The notes under the pieces were generated by a model that made no database searches, was not told where the DNA came from, and saw nothing but the letters and a program-made list of their open reading frames with translations. DNA of 64,000 nt, taken from Rhizobiaceae bacterium. Its GTDB lineage: Bacteria > Pseudomonadota > Alphaproteobacteria > Rhizobiales > Rhizobiaceae. The DNA is taken from NCBI GenBank assembly GCA_023953845.1, contig JAMLJC010000001.1:124001-188000 (forward strand). Direction: 5' to 3'. Numbering within the stretch: position 1 is the stretch's first letter; each line of letters begins with the position of its first letter. Below are positions 1 to 10,665 of the stretch, piece after piece. Both the position numbers and the translations under genes were made by a program.

Positions 1-1
1 G

Positions 2-1417
2 CCGGATTTCCTGTTCGATACCGCCCAGGACGCTCTGAAATCGATGGTTGCGGGCCTCGACCGCGCCCTTGCCGGCGCCAAGGACGACGCCGACCTGATG
101 GCGCGGGCGGACGCTTTCGCACGGGTCGCGATCGAGGGACTGCTCGCCCGCAAGAGCCGTTTCGACGGGCTTGGGTCGTTCGAGAATGCCCATATCCGCA
201 TCGACGCCGACGACTTCACGCTCGACGGCTTCGACGTCGCGCCGGGCAAGAAGTCCAGGCCGCTGGAGATGACCTTCAAGAAGCCCGAGGAGGTCGTCGG
301 CAACCACATCGCGAAATACCAGTCGGTAAAGCTGGCCAAGATGCTGATGGCCTATGACTTCGACCGGCAGATGAACCCGTTCGTCGAGCTGGGCGGCTTC
401 CTGTTCACCTTCATCGGCGACGGCGCGCCGGGCACCGGCAAGACGACGCTGATCCAGATGATCGCCGGTCTCGTCAACAACTACTGCCAGATCGCCGGCT
501 ACCCCTTCCACTACGAGAATTTCGGCGTCGACCAGATCTCGTCCTATCAGGGCAAATCCGGCCAGAACTGCCGCGCCTTCATCGACAACGTGCTGAGCCC
601 GCGCGCCATCGGCTTCGGGACGATCGACGATATCGATCAGGTCGCGGCGAAACGTTCGGACGACCGCGCCTCGGCCGGCCAGCACGAGATCACTGGCGTG
701 CTGATGTCGGCCTTCTCGGGAGCCATGACCGTCGTGCGCGGCAATTGCTCCTTCGGCATGTTCTCCAACTATCCGGAGAATGTCGACGACGCGCTGCGCC
801 AGCGCGCCGGGGCGCGGTGGCTGGTCGACGGCCCGCAGACGCGCGAGGACTACATCGACATCTTCGTGCTGCTCGCCGGCAGGAACCACACCATCCCGCT
901 TGGCGATCATCAGCTTTACGCGGCGCAGGAGATCCAGCGCGCGGTCGACACAGCCTATGAAAGCCATTCGAAGCCGCACGAGGACGGGCTGATGCAGGTC
1001 TACGAGCGCTTCATGAAGGAGAACGGCCAGCCGAAGACGCTGGCCGATATCGGCGAATATCTGCACATGATCAAGGAGGCCGAGCCGCGCTTCACCGGCC
1101 GCGCCATCAAGAACGTCACCGACGCGATCAAGATGCGGGCCATGGACATCGAGCTTCCGGACGACTGGTTCGAAAAGCCCGAGACCTTCATGCACAAGTC
1201 CTATGACGAGAAGAAAGCCATGGTGGAGGAACTGCGCGGGCCATTCGACATGACCATGGTCATGCAGGAGATCAACCGCTACGCCGACTCCGAGTTCCGC
1301 TATTCCGACCGGGCCGACGATTCCGCCGTCCAGAAGCTGCTGCGCGACGCGCGGCTGCGCGAACGCGCCGCCCGCGAGATGGAGGAATTGAAGCAGAAGG
1401 GATTGTGGAATGCTTGA
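2..1417 (+). CDS. AAA+ ATPase (5' end outside window)
   Basis: The frame is open from the first bases of the window, so the true start lies upstream; the first internal Met is at 44. Counting from that Met, a Walker A motif (GAPGTGKTT) lies at about residues 127-135 and a Walker B-like stretch (GTIDDIDQ) near 192. The rest resembles a single AAA+ module with a helical C-terminal part ending in a charged helix. It is probably an ATP-driven remodelling protein, substrate unknown. The DUF6638-like and DUF2333-like genes downstream may be its partners, although a toxin-antitoxin pair lies between. The AAA+ assignment is seen directly; the cellular role is not known to me. Confidence 0.85.
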   Translation, partial: PDFLFDTAQDALKSMVAGLDRALAGAKDDADLMARADAFARVAIEGLLARKSRFDGLGSFENAHIRIDADDFTLDGFDVAPGKKSRPLEMTFKKPEEVVGNHIAKYQSVKLAKMLMAYDFDRQMNPFVELGGFLFTFIGDGAPGTGKTTLIQMIAGLVNNYCQIAGYPFHYENFGVDQISSYQGKSGQNCRAFIDNVLSPRAIGFGTIDDIDQVAAKRSDDRASAGQHEITGVLMSAFSGAMTVVRGNCSFGMFSNYPENVDDALRQRAGARWLVDGPQTREDYIDIFVLLAGRNHTIPLGDHQLYAAQEIQRAVDTAYESHSKPHEDGLMQVYERFMKENGQPKTLADIGEYLHMIKEAEPRFTGRAIKNVTDAIKMRAMDIELPDDWFEKPETFMHKSYDEKKAMVEELRGPFDMTMVMQEINRYADSEFRYSDRADDSAVQKLLRDARLRERAAREMEELKQKGLWNA

Positions 1418-1469
1418 ATCCCGGCTGCGGACGCCGTAAATCTGGCTAAGCTAGCTTAACAGGCTCATC

Positions 1470-1721
1470 ATGAAGCATTTTGGCACGTTTGAAGCAAAGA
1501 ACCGGCTGAGCGCTCTTCTCGATATGGTTGAGGCAGGCGAAGAGGTGACGATCACGCGCAACGGGAAGGCCGTTGCGAAATTGGTGCCGGCAGACGGCGC
1601 CGCGCGCGACATCGAAGTGGCGCGCCGCGCCGCCGCCGAGGGATTGCGCGCCATTAGAGCGCGCAGCAAGCCGGGGCCGGAAAGCCTGAAGGACCTCGTC
1701 AATGAAGGGCGGCGCTATTGA
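1470..1721 (+). CDS. Type II antitoxin, Phd/YefM family
   Basis: 83 aa. The N-terminus (MKHFGTFEAKNRLSALLDMV) and the segment around EEVTITRNGKAVAKLVP are the usual Phd/YefM DNA-binding fold, which forms a dimer on its own promoter. The C-terminal 35 residues are charged and probably wrap the toxin. Its stop overlaps the TTG start of the PIN-domain toxin (TTGA), a typical coupled arrangement with the antitoxin first. Such antitoxins usually repress their own operon, so the short palindromic stretch just upstream (gctaagctagctta, about 1445-1458) is a candidate operator. Family assignment is strong; partner assignment rests on the overlap. Confidence 0.88.
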   Translation: MKHFGTFEAKNRLSALLDMVEAGEEVTITRNGKAVAKLVPADGAARDIEVARRAAAEGLRAIRARSKPGPESLKDLVNEGRRY

Positions 1722-2128
1722 GCGTCGTCGTCGACAACTCGATGGCACTGGCCTGGACGCTGATAGATGAGCAGAGCGCTGCATCCGACGAGGTTCTTGA
1801 TCGCGTAATGAAATACGGCGCATCTGTTCCGTTCATTTTCCGGGCAGAGTTCGCAAACGGGCTGACGATGGCTGTTCGCCGCAAACGGATTGACGCCAAA
1901 GCCCGCGCCGAAGCGCTCGAATTCATAGAGACGCTGGCGCTTAGTCACGACGAAGAAGGAAAGTCGCGGATGGCGGCTACGGTTGAACTGGCGGACAGAT
2001 ACAGCCTGACCGTCTACGACGCACTCTATCTCGAGCTTGCCCAGCGTCTCGGCCGGCCCCTCGCGACCTTCGACAAAAAGCTCATCGCTGCGGCTCTCGA
2101 TGCCGCCGTCCCCCTCTCGGCGTCGTGA
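1718..2128 (+). CDS. PIN-domain toxin, VapC family
   Basis: 136 aa, a usual VapC length. The acidic residues expected for the PIN Mg2+-dependent RNase centre are present: D6 (VVVDNS), E44 (FRAEF), D101 (VYDALYLELA) and D119 (ATFDKK). The start is TTG, overlapping the antitoxin stop by four bases, so translation is probably coupled. VapC toxins cleave tRNA or rRNA; the target here cannot be read from sequence. Pairing a PIN toxin with a Phd/YefM-type antitoxin is common in alphaproteobacteria. All catalytic residues are intact, so the module looks functional. Confidence 0.88.
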   Translation: MSVVVDNSMALAWTLIDEQSAASDEVLDRVMKYGASVPFIFRAEFANGLTMAVRRKRIDAKARAEALEFIETLALSHDEEGKSRMAATVELADRYSLTVYDALYLELAQRLGRPLATFDKKLIAAALDAAVPLSAS

Positions 2129-2135
2129 GGAAACG

Positions 2136-3422
2136 ATGGACCTTCTTCGCGACAACGAGCTGATCTACGGCCGGCTTCTGCCGATCGACCAGAAGCACCT
2201 GATCGAGCGCTACAACAAGGCGCTGGCAGCCTTCGGCCTGCCGGCGACCAGGCTCGAGAAATTCGAGATCGACCGCACCGGCTTCTCGCCGCAGATCGCG
2301 GACGAACTGAACGACCCGCTCTACCTCGACCCGAACGAGATCAACCGCCGCTTCATCATCCTGACGCCCGAGCAGATCGACCTGCCGGTAGTGCACACCG
2401 CCTTCTCCAACACCTCGCAGCTCATCTACGAGTTCATGACCGCGAACCAGCGCGCCATCGACGCGCTGACCATCAAGGACGTCATCTACGGCGAGATCGA
2501 GGATTCGGTCTCGAAGGTCGAGGACATCGAGGACCTGCTCTCCATCCATCAGGTGGAGTTCCGCGTGCTCTCGGCCGAGGATGTGCTCGGCAAGGCGGCC
2601 GAACTCGGCACGCTGGTCGACCGTCTGAAGCTGGAGCCGAATGCGTGGCGGGACGACGCGCTTCTCAACCGCATGGTCGATCTCGCCAGAGTGTGCGGCG
2701 ACATCCGCGAGAACGCGCTGGTGCCGGATCAGGTGATCTTCCGGCACAACGCCTTCTGGACCAGCCATTTCGGCGGCGTCTACATCTTCGTCGATCCCGA
2801 CATGACGACCGTCATCGCCGACCCCAATGCGCCGGGTTTCCGCCGTTCGCGCCCATGGCAGGTGAGCTACCTGTCGCTGGGCGATGCCGACAAGGTTTTC
2901 CGTTTCCTCGCCTCCACCGGCCGGCTGGAGCTGCCGCGCGCCTCCTGGGTCGAGACCTCGGGCTATCTGGAGCATCGCGCCGAGATGCTGGTGCGTGGCC
3001 TGATCCACAAGGCCGAACCCGAGCGCGATATCTCCGCGCTCGACAAGGTGTGGTTGCAGACCTGGATTCACACCAATGCCGACCTCATCAACAAGGACGG
3101 CACCTTCCCCTTCCTCAACGCCGCCAAGCGCGAGATCGCGCAGTATGGGCAGCTGAAACTCGACGACGTGTTCCCGTCCCAGCGTTTTCTCGTCGTTCGG
3201 GCCAAGCCGGACCATCCGGATGCGTGGCTCGTCAACCGCCTGATCTCGGACTTCGTGTCGTTCGACTTCGTCAGCCGATATATTTTCAACAAACAGGGCT
3301 TCTACCGCGATTACCAGGCCTTCGCGGAGCCATGGCGCAGCCATGTTGTGGACGTGCTGAAAACCACGTATCTCAAGGACAAGGCAGGTCTGCGCACCCG
3401 CCTCTACGGTCTGACCGATTGA
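2136..3422 (+). CDS. Conserved protein of unknown function (DUF6638-like)
   Basis: 428 aa from the ATG at 2136, chosen because GAGGAA lies just upstream and because a longer in-frame extension would run into the toxin gene. No signal peptide or membrane helix is visible. The protein is acidic and soluble-looking, without a motif I can tie to a reaction. It lies 7 bp after the toxin and 33 bp before the DUF2333-like gene, so it probably belongs to one operon with that gene and the AAA+ ATPase. I place it in DUF6638 from memory of rhizobial neighbourhoods, with moderate confidence; the function is unknown. Confidence 0.6.
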   Translation: MDLLRDNELIYGRLLPIDQKHLIERYNKALAAFGLPATRLEKFEIDRTGFSPQIADELNDPLYLDPNEINRRFIILTPEQIDLPVVHTAFSNTSQLIYEFMTANQRAIDALTIKDVIYGEIEDSVSKVEDIEDLLSIHQVEFRVLSAEDVLGKAAELGTLVDRLKLEPNAWRDDALLNRMVDLARVCGDIRENALVPDQVIFRHNAFWTSHFGGVYIFVDPDMTTVIADPNAPGFRRSRPWQVSYLSLGDADKVFRFLASTGRLELPRASWVETSGYLEHRAEMLVRGLIHKAEPERDISALDKVWLQTWIHTNADLINKDGTFPFLNAAKREIAQYGQLKLDDVFPSQRFLVVRAKPDHPDAWLVNRLISDFVSFDFVSRYIFNKQGFYRDYQAFAEPWRSHVVDVLKTTYLKDKAGLRTRLYGLTD

Positions 3423-3455
3423 TCCGGCGCAGGTCCGCTATTCGAGGGAGCATCC

Positions 3456-4577
3456 ATGCTTGAGCCCATCGTGAACTTCGTGGCCCGCATCTTCCAGTGG
3501 ATCGGACGTGGGCTCGGCTGGGTGATCAGCATCCTGCTTTGGCCCTTCATGTGGCTCGGACGCTGGTATGTCGCTCGCGGGTGGATTCTGAAGGCTGTGG
3601 TGGGCGCTTTCCTCGTGCTGCTGGTCGGCCTCTACGGATACTTCGTCTATTCGACCCAGGCCTGGACCGGATTCGACCCGGACTATGTCGAAGCGTATCG
3701 CTACGAGACACGCAACGTCTCGGCCGGCGAACAGGTCGCGGCCGGAGGCGGCGCCGATACGACACGCACCTGCGGCCGGTCCGCCATCGCGGATGTCGCG
3801 GCGGACCTCACCAACTACAACGTCAACCAGAACCCGTGGATCTCGTCGATGATCCTCTACAAGCTGGGTTTCTTCGGCATCGACTGGGACCACACGCCGT
3901 TCCTCGACAACAAGGCGTCGTTCCAGCGCGGCATCAACCAGGCGGTGCGACGCACGACGACCGAGCTTGCCGACAATCTCGGCCGCGTCCGCACCACCTC
4001 GCAGATCGACGGCGATCTGCAGGACGCGCGCGGCAACATGCAGTTCGACGAGGAAACGTGGTATTTCGGCCTCAACCCCTTCGGCCCGAAGACCCCCACG
4101 CCGAGCTATTATCGCGACGCGATCGCCAAGCTGCGCTCCTTCAATGCCCGACTAGAGAACTGCCAGGCGGTGTTCGACGCGCGCGCCGACAATCTGAAGA
4201 TCTATCTCGACCGGATCGCCAGCGACATCGGCTCGACTTCGGCGCTGTTGAAGGACCGCGCCGAGAACTATAATGCCGGCTTCTTCGACCTGCGCGCCGA
4301 CGACAGGTTCTGGTTCGCCTACGGCCAGCTCTACGCCTATTACGGCTTCATGAAAGCCGCCGAGGCCGATTTCGAGGACGTGCTCAAGCAACGCAACCTG
4401 TTGAGCCTATGGCAGACCATGGACGCCCAGTTCGTCGCCGCGCTGAAAGTGCAGCCCGCCATCATCGCCAACAGCCGCGAGGACGGTCTGTTCGCCTCGC
4501 ATCTGACGACGATGGGCTTCTATATCCTGCGCGTCCGCTCCAACATGGTTGAGATCAGCAACGTGCTGGCGCAGTAG
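3456..4577 (+). CDS. DUF2333 family membrane protein
   Basis: 373 aa with an aromatic-rich N-terminus (about residues 10-35, possibly re-entrant or interfacial) and a clear transmembrane helix at about 45-64. A large, mostly alpha-helical domain follows, containing several Trp/Tyr-rich segments (WYFGLNPFGP near 205, WFAYGQLYAYYGF near 288). I recognise it as DUF2333, a family of unknown function in proteobacteria. RBS-like GAGGGAG precedes the ATG. It is last in the ATPase/DUF6638-like/DUF2333 row, suggesting an ATPase with a membrane-anchored partner. Confidence 0.75.
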   Translation: MLEPIVNFVARIFQWIGRGLGWVISILLWPFMWLGRWYVARGWILKAVVGAFLVLLVGLYGYFVYSTQAWTGFDPDYVEAYRYETRNVSAGEQVAAGGGADTTRTCGRSAIADVAADLTNYNVNQNPWISSMILYKLGFFGIDWDHTPFLDNKASFQRGINQAVRRTTTELADNLGRVRTTSQIDGDLQDARGNMQFDEETWYFGLNPFGPKTPTPSYYRDAIAKLRSFNARLENCQAVFDARADNLKIYLDRIASDIGSTSALLKDRAENYNAGFFDLRADDRFWFAYGQLYAYYGFMKAAEADFEDVLKQRNLLSLWQTMDAQFVAALKVQPAIIANSREDGLFASHLTTMGFYILRVRSNMVEISNVLAQ

Positions 4578-4778
4578 CGCGACAGTCGTCGGTAGGCAGC
4601 CGCTGGAGCCTGATCCGACTGGCGGCCGCCGATTGCCGACTGCCCATCCTGTCGCAATCCGTGCATTGCGCGGCTGTTTTGAGACGGCGCGGATTTCAGC
4701 ACTCGGGCTTCTATGCGCACGGGCAAGCCGGCGCTATCGATGCCGCAAACTGAACATTCGTATCCTGGGAGAGCCTGC

Positions 4779-6458
4779 ATGGCCGAAGTGAAATCCGACA
4801 TCGAGATCGCGCGTGCGGCGAAGAAGAAGCCGATCATGGAAATCGGCAAGAAGCTCGGCATTCCGGAAGAGCACCTGCTGCCCTACGGCCACGACAAGGC
4901 GAAGATCTCGGCCGAATTCATCAAGTCCGTGCAGGACAGGAAGAATGGCAAGCTGATCCTCGTCACCGCCATCAATCCCACCCCGGCCGGCGAAGGCAAG
5001 ACGACGACCACCGTCGGCCTCGGCGACGGCCTGAACCGGATCGGAAAGAAGGCGATCACCTGCATCCGGGAAGCTTCGCTCGGGCCGAATTTCGGCGTGA
5101 AGGGCGGCGCGGCCGGCGGCGGCTATGCGCAGGTCGTGCCGATGGAAGACATGAATCTCCACTTCACCGGAGACTTCCATGCCATCACGACGGCTCACAA
5201 TCTGCTGTCGGCGCTCATCGACAACCACATCTACTGGGGCAACGAGCTCGGCATCGACACGCGCCGCGTCACCTGGCGCCGCGTCATGGACATGAACGAC
5301 CGCGCGCTGCGCGAGATCATCACCTCGCTGGGCGGCGTCGCCAACGGCTATCCACGCGAAGCCGGCTTCGACATCACCGTCGCTTCCGAGGTGATGGCGA
5401 TCCTCTGCCTTTCCAAGGATCTGAAGGACCTCGAGAAGCGTCTCGGCGACATCATCGTCGCCTATCGCCGCGACAAGAGCCCGGTCTATGCCCGCGACCT
5501 CAAGGCCGACGGGGCCATGGCCGTGCTGCTCAAGGACGCCATGCAGCCGAATCTGGTGCAGACGCTGGAGAACAATGCCGCCTTTGTACATGGCGGCCCC
5601 TTCGCCAACATCGCGCATGGCTGCAATTCGGTGGTCGCCACCGCGACGGCGTTGAAGCTTGCCGACTATGTCGTCACCGAAGCGGGCTTCGGCGCCGATC
5701 TCGGCGCGGAAAAGTTCTTCGACATCAAGTGCCGCAAGGCGGGGCTGAAGCCGGCAGCTGCGGTCATCGTCGCCACCGTGCGCGCCATGAAGATGAATGG
5801 CGGCGTGAAGAAGGAAGACCTCGGCAGCGAGAATGTCGAGGCGGTCAAGAAGGGCTGCGCCAATCTCGGCCGCCATATCGAGAACGTGAAGCAGTTCGGC
5901 GTGCCGGTGGTCGTGGCGATGAACCACTTCATCTCCGACACCGATGCCGAAATCCAGGCGATGAAGGATTTTGTCGCGGAGCAGGGAGCGGAGGCGATCC
6001 TCTGCAAGCACTGGGCAAAGGGCTCGGAAGGCATTGTCGACCTTGCCAACAAGGTGGTCGAGCTGGCCGAGAGCGGAACCGCGCAGTTCTCGCCGCTCTA
6101 CCCCGACGAGATGAAGCTCTTCGACAAGATCGACACGATCGTGAAGCGCATCTATCGCGGCTCGGAGGCGATCGCCGACAAGGCGGTGCGCGACCAGCTC
6201 AAGCAGTGGGAGGATGCCGGCTACGGCAATCTGCCGGTCTGCATGGCCAAGACGCAGTATTCCTTCTCGACCGATCCGAACCTGCGCGGCGCGCCGACCG
6301 GCCATGTCGTGCCGGTGCGCGAGGTGCGGCTGTCGGCCGGCGCCGGTTTCGTCGTCGCCATCTGCGGCGAGATCATGACCATGCCGGGCCTGCCGAAGGT
6401 GCCGTCTTCGGAGAAGATCTTCCTCAACGAAGCCGGCCAGATCGAAGGGCTTTTCTAG
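4779..6458 (+). CDS. fhs: Formate--tetrahydrofolate ligase
   Basis: 559 aa, the usual length. It catalyses ATP-dependent formation of 10-formyl-THF from formate and THF in cytosolic one-carbon metabolism. The diagnostic P-loop TPAGEGKTTTT is at about residues 68-77, and conserved stretches such as GVKGGAAGGGYAQV, LTGDFHAI-like (HFTGDFHAITTAHNLL) and PGLPKVPS follow. I chose the ATG at 4779, preceded by GGGAGAG, rather than an earlier in-frame Met at 4713 with no ribosome site. Ends 91 bp before an SDR gene. The 201-bp upstream gap (4578-4778) shows no gene. Confidence 0.96.
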   Translation: MAEVKSDIEIARAAKKKPIMEIGKKLGIPEEHLLPYGHDKAKISAEFIKSVQDRKNGKLILVTAINPTPAGEGKTTTTVGLGDGLNRIGKKAITCIREASLGPNFGVKGGAAGGGYAQVVPMEDMNLHFTGDFHAITTAHNLLSALIDNHIYWGNELGIDTRRVTWRRVMDMNDRALREIITSLGGVANGYPREAGFDITVASEVMAILCLSKDLKDLEKRLGDIIVAYRRDKSPVYARDLKADGAMAVLLKDAMQPNLVQTLENNAAFVHGGPFANIAHGCNSVVATATALKLADYVVTEAGFGADLGAEKFFDIKCRKAGLKPAAAVIVATVRAMKMNGGVKKEDLGSENVEAVKKGCANLGRHIENVKQFGVPVVVAMNHFISDTDAEIQAMKDFVAEQGAEAILCKHWAKGSEGIVDLANKVVELAESGTAQFSPLYPDEMKLFDKIDTIVKRIYRGSEAIADKAVRDQLKQWEDAGYGNLPVCMAKTQYSFSTDPNLRGAPTGHVVPVREVRLSAGAGFVVAICGEIMTMPGLPKVPSSEKIFLNEAGQIEGLF

Positions 6459-6549
6459 GATCGGCTGAGCCCCTGCCGGCAGGGACTGTTGACAGGCGCG
6501 TTGCTTCGCGTAACGCACTCTGCCCAGCAACCGACCGGCAGGAGCCCGC

Positions 6550-7311
6550 ATGAACCCTTCCAACCATGTCGCCATCGTCACCGGCGGAGGCTCCGGCCTC
6601 GGCGAAGCCACCGCGCGGGCGCTCGCCGCCAGGGGCGCGAAAGTGGCGCTCCTCGACATCGGCGTCGAGCGGGCGGAGAAAGTCGCGGCGGATATCGCCG
6701 GCATCGCGGTCCGATGCGATGTGGCCAGCGCCGAAAGCGGCGAGGCGGCGGTCGCCGAGGTCGTTGAGAGACTGGGTGCGCCGCGTATCCTCGTCAACTG
6801 CGCCGGCATCGCAGTCGGCTCGCGCACGACCGGAAAGGACGGGCCGCACCCGCTCGACCTCTTTCGCCGCGTCATCGAGATCAACCTGATCGGCAGCTTC
6901 AACATGATCCGGCTGATGGCGAGCCGCGCCGAAAAGCTGGAGCCGCTTGAAGGCGGCGAGCGCGGCGTGATCGTCAGCACCGCCTCGGTGGCCGCCTATG
7001 ACGGGCAGATCGGGCAGGCTGCATACTCTGCCTCCAAGGGTGGCGTCGTCGGCATGACGCTGCCCGTCGCCCGCGACCTTGCCCGCGCCGGCATCCGCGT
7101 CATGACCATCGCGCCCGGCATCTTCAAGACGCCGATGATGGCGAACATGCCGCAGGAGGTGCAGGATTCGCTGGGCGCCGCCGTCCCCTTCCCGCCCCGT
7201 CTCGGCGAGCCGGCCGAATACGCGGCGCTGGCGCTCCACATCGTCGAGAACCAGATGCTCAACGGCGAGGTCATCCGCCTCGACGGTGCGATCCGCATGG
7301 CGCCGAAATAG
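6550..7311 (+). CDS. SDR family oxidoreductase (3-hydroxyacyl-CoA dehydrogenase type 2-like)
   Basis: 253 aa classical short-chain dehydrogenase. The cofactor motif TGGGSGLG is at 11-18, NCAG at 83-86, and the catalytic Tyr/Lys pair is at Y159/K163 (YSASKGG). An acidic residue after beta-2 (LLDIG) favours NAD(H). The phrasing around TTGKDGPHPLDLFRRVIEINLIGSFNMIRL and the short C-terminus resemble the HSD17B10/HADH2 group, which oxidises 3-hydroxyacyl-CoA or 2-methyl-3-hydroxybutyryl-CoA. That substrate is inferred from overall resemblance. AGGAG precedes the ATG. Confidence 0.85.
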   Translation: MNPSNHVAIVTGGGSGLGEATARALAARGAKVALLDIGVERAEKVAADIAGIAVRCDVASAESGEAAVAEVVERLGAPRILVNCAGIAVGSRTTGKDGPHPLDLFRRVIEINLIGSFNMIRLMASRAEKLEPLEGGERGVIVSTASVAAYDGQIGQAAYSASKGGVVGMTLPVARDLARAGIRVMTIAPGIFKTPMMANMPQEVQDSLGAAVPFPPRLGEPAEYAALALHIVENQMLNGEVIRLDGAIRMAPK

Positions 7312-7386
7312 CGCCGCAAGCCTTGCCCGACGCCCATCGAGGCGGCATGAAGTGGATTCTCAAGGTCAGCTTAGGGCAGGAAGACA

Positions 7387-8157
7387 ATGGAAAAGAAGCG
7401 CGACGTGCTCAGGGAAACCGATGCGGAGTCGATCCGCCTCGCGAAGACCCTGCTATGGTCCTGCCGCTACGGTGCGCTGGCCGTGCTAGAGGCCGAAACC
7501 GGCGCGCCGCTCGCCAGCCGCGTCGGCGTTGCGACGGATGCCGACGGTACGCCGATCATCCTCGTTTCCATGCTGTCGGCACATACGCCGGCCATCCTCG
7601 CCGATCCGCGCTGCTCGCTCCTGCTTGGTGAAACTGGCAAGGGCGATCCCCTCGCCCATCCGCGCATCACGCTGTCCTGCCGGGCGAAGAAGGTCGAAAA
7701 GGACACGCCCGACCATGAGCGCGTGTCGCGCCGCTATCTCAATCGCAATCCCAAGGCGAAACTCTATGTCGGCCTTGGCGACTTCTCCTTCTTCCGGCTC
7801 GACATCGAGCGCGCCTCGCTGAACGGCGGTTTCGGCAAGGCCTATGCGCTCGGTCGCGGCGATCTCGTTCTGAGCGGACCGGTCGTCGAGGCGCTGGCGG
7901 CGCATGAGCAGCGCGCCGCCGACCACATGAACGAGGATCACCGCGACGCGATTGCCCTCTATGCGCAGCATTTCGCGGGCAATCGGGAAAATGCCGACTG
8001 GACGATCAGCGGCATCGACGCCGACGGGCTGGATCTGGTCGACGGCGACCGGTTCCAGCGCGTTTTCTTCCCCGAGCCGCTGAAGGACGCGAGCGAACTG
8101 CGGCCCGTGCTCGTATCCATGGCTAAAACCGCCCGCGACGCCGGCGCACAAGCTTGA
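7387..8157 (+). CDS. HugZ-type pyridoxamine 5'-phosphate oxidase-fold protein with DUF2470 domain
   Basis: 256 aa. Residues about 15-160 have the split-barrel flavin/haem-binding layout of the PNPOx fold (GALAVLEAETGAPLASRVGVATDADGTP at the start). Residues about 170-250 match the DUF2470 helical domain (HMNEDHRDAIALYAQHF). This two-domain order is typical of HugZ/HutZ haem-utilisation proteins and of pyridoxamine-phosphate-oxidase-related proteins. A haem-degrading role is inference: no haem-uptake genes are near. AGGAAGACA precedes the ATG. The gene ends just before the copper-module promoter. Confidence 0.8.
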   Translation: MEKKRDVLRETDAESIRLAKTLLWSCRYGALAVLEAETGAPLASRVGVATDADGTPIILVSMLSAHTPAILADPRCSLLLGETGKGDPLAHPRITLSCRAKKVEKDTPDHERVSRRYLNRNPKAKLYVGLGDFSFFRLDIERASLNGGFGKAYALGRGDLVLSGPVVEALAAHEQRAADHMNEDHRDAIALYAQHFAGNRENADWTISGIDADGLDLVDGDRFQRVFFPEPLKDASELRPVLVSMAKTARDAGAQA

Positions 8158-8181
8158 CGATGCGAAGATTTGTCGGCGCCC

Positions 8182-8212
8182 TTGACCTTCCAGTAACTGG
8201 AAGTCCTATCTC
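8182..8212 (+). promoter_or_regulatory. CueR-type (MerR family) copper-responsive promoter/operator
   Basis: A TTGACC -35 hexamer (8182-8187) is followed by a 19-bp spacer (8188-8206) and a TATCTC -10 (8207-8212). The spacer is longer than the usual 17 bp, the hallmark of MerR-family activated promoters. It carries the dyad TTCCAGTAACTGGAA, which matches the known CueR operator style (ACCTTCC...GGAAGG). The gene for the regulator is not in the window. The promoter points into the CopZ-like and CopA genes. Confidence 0.85.
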
Positions 8213-8239
8213 CCGGCAAGACGATCCGTGGAGATAGAA

Positions 8240-8446
8240 ATGCAGATCAGGCTGAAGGTGGATGGCATGACGTGCGGCGGCTGCGTGCGCGCGGTTCAGA
8301 CGGTGCTGTCCCGCATGGACAAGGTGGACAATGTGGCGGTCGATCTCGCGGCCGGCGAGGCGGTCGTCAGCGCACAGGACGGCATCGACGCCGCCGCGCT
8401 GATCGCGACCGTCGAAGATGCGGGTTACGAAGCCCGCCAGATCTGA
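8240..8446 (+). CDS. copZ: CopZ-like heavy-metal-associated (HMA) copper chaperone
   Basis: 68 aa single HMA domain with the metal-binding motif GMTCGGC (Cys12 and Cys15) and a ferredoxin-like beta-alpha-beta-beta-alpha-beta pattern. I chose the ATG at 8240 because GGAG lies 6 nt ahead; a GTG at 8228 would add four residues but consumes that ribosome site. It lies 28 nt after the -10 of the CueR-type promoter and directly before copA, so it should deliver Cu(I) to that ATPase in the cytosol. Confidence 0.9.
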   Translation: MQIRLKVDGMTCGGCVRAVQTVLSRMDKVDNVAVDLAAGEAVVSAQDGIDAAALIATVEDAGYEARQI

Positions 8447-8465
8447 CGATCGCGAAGCAAAGATC

Positions 8466-10661
<2,196 letters not shown>

Positions 10662-10665
10662 TCGG

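Noticed and set aside
2082..3344. 420-aa open frame antisense to the DUF6638-like gene
   Set aside because: The sense frame has a ribosome site and operon spacing; the antisense frame has neither.
2..4577. Possible anti-phage defence island (AAA+ ATPase beside a toxin-antitoxin pair)
   Set aside because: No nuclease, helicase, transposase, integrase or base-composition break is present apart from the small toxin-antitoxin pair; the neighbours look like conserved chromosomal genes.
4734..6980. 748-aa open frame antisense to fhs
   Set aside because: High-GC third positions in fhs keep the opposite frame open; the translated product is Arg/Asp/His-rich without domains, while the sense strand gives a full formate-THF ligase.
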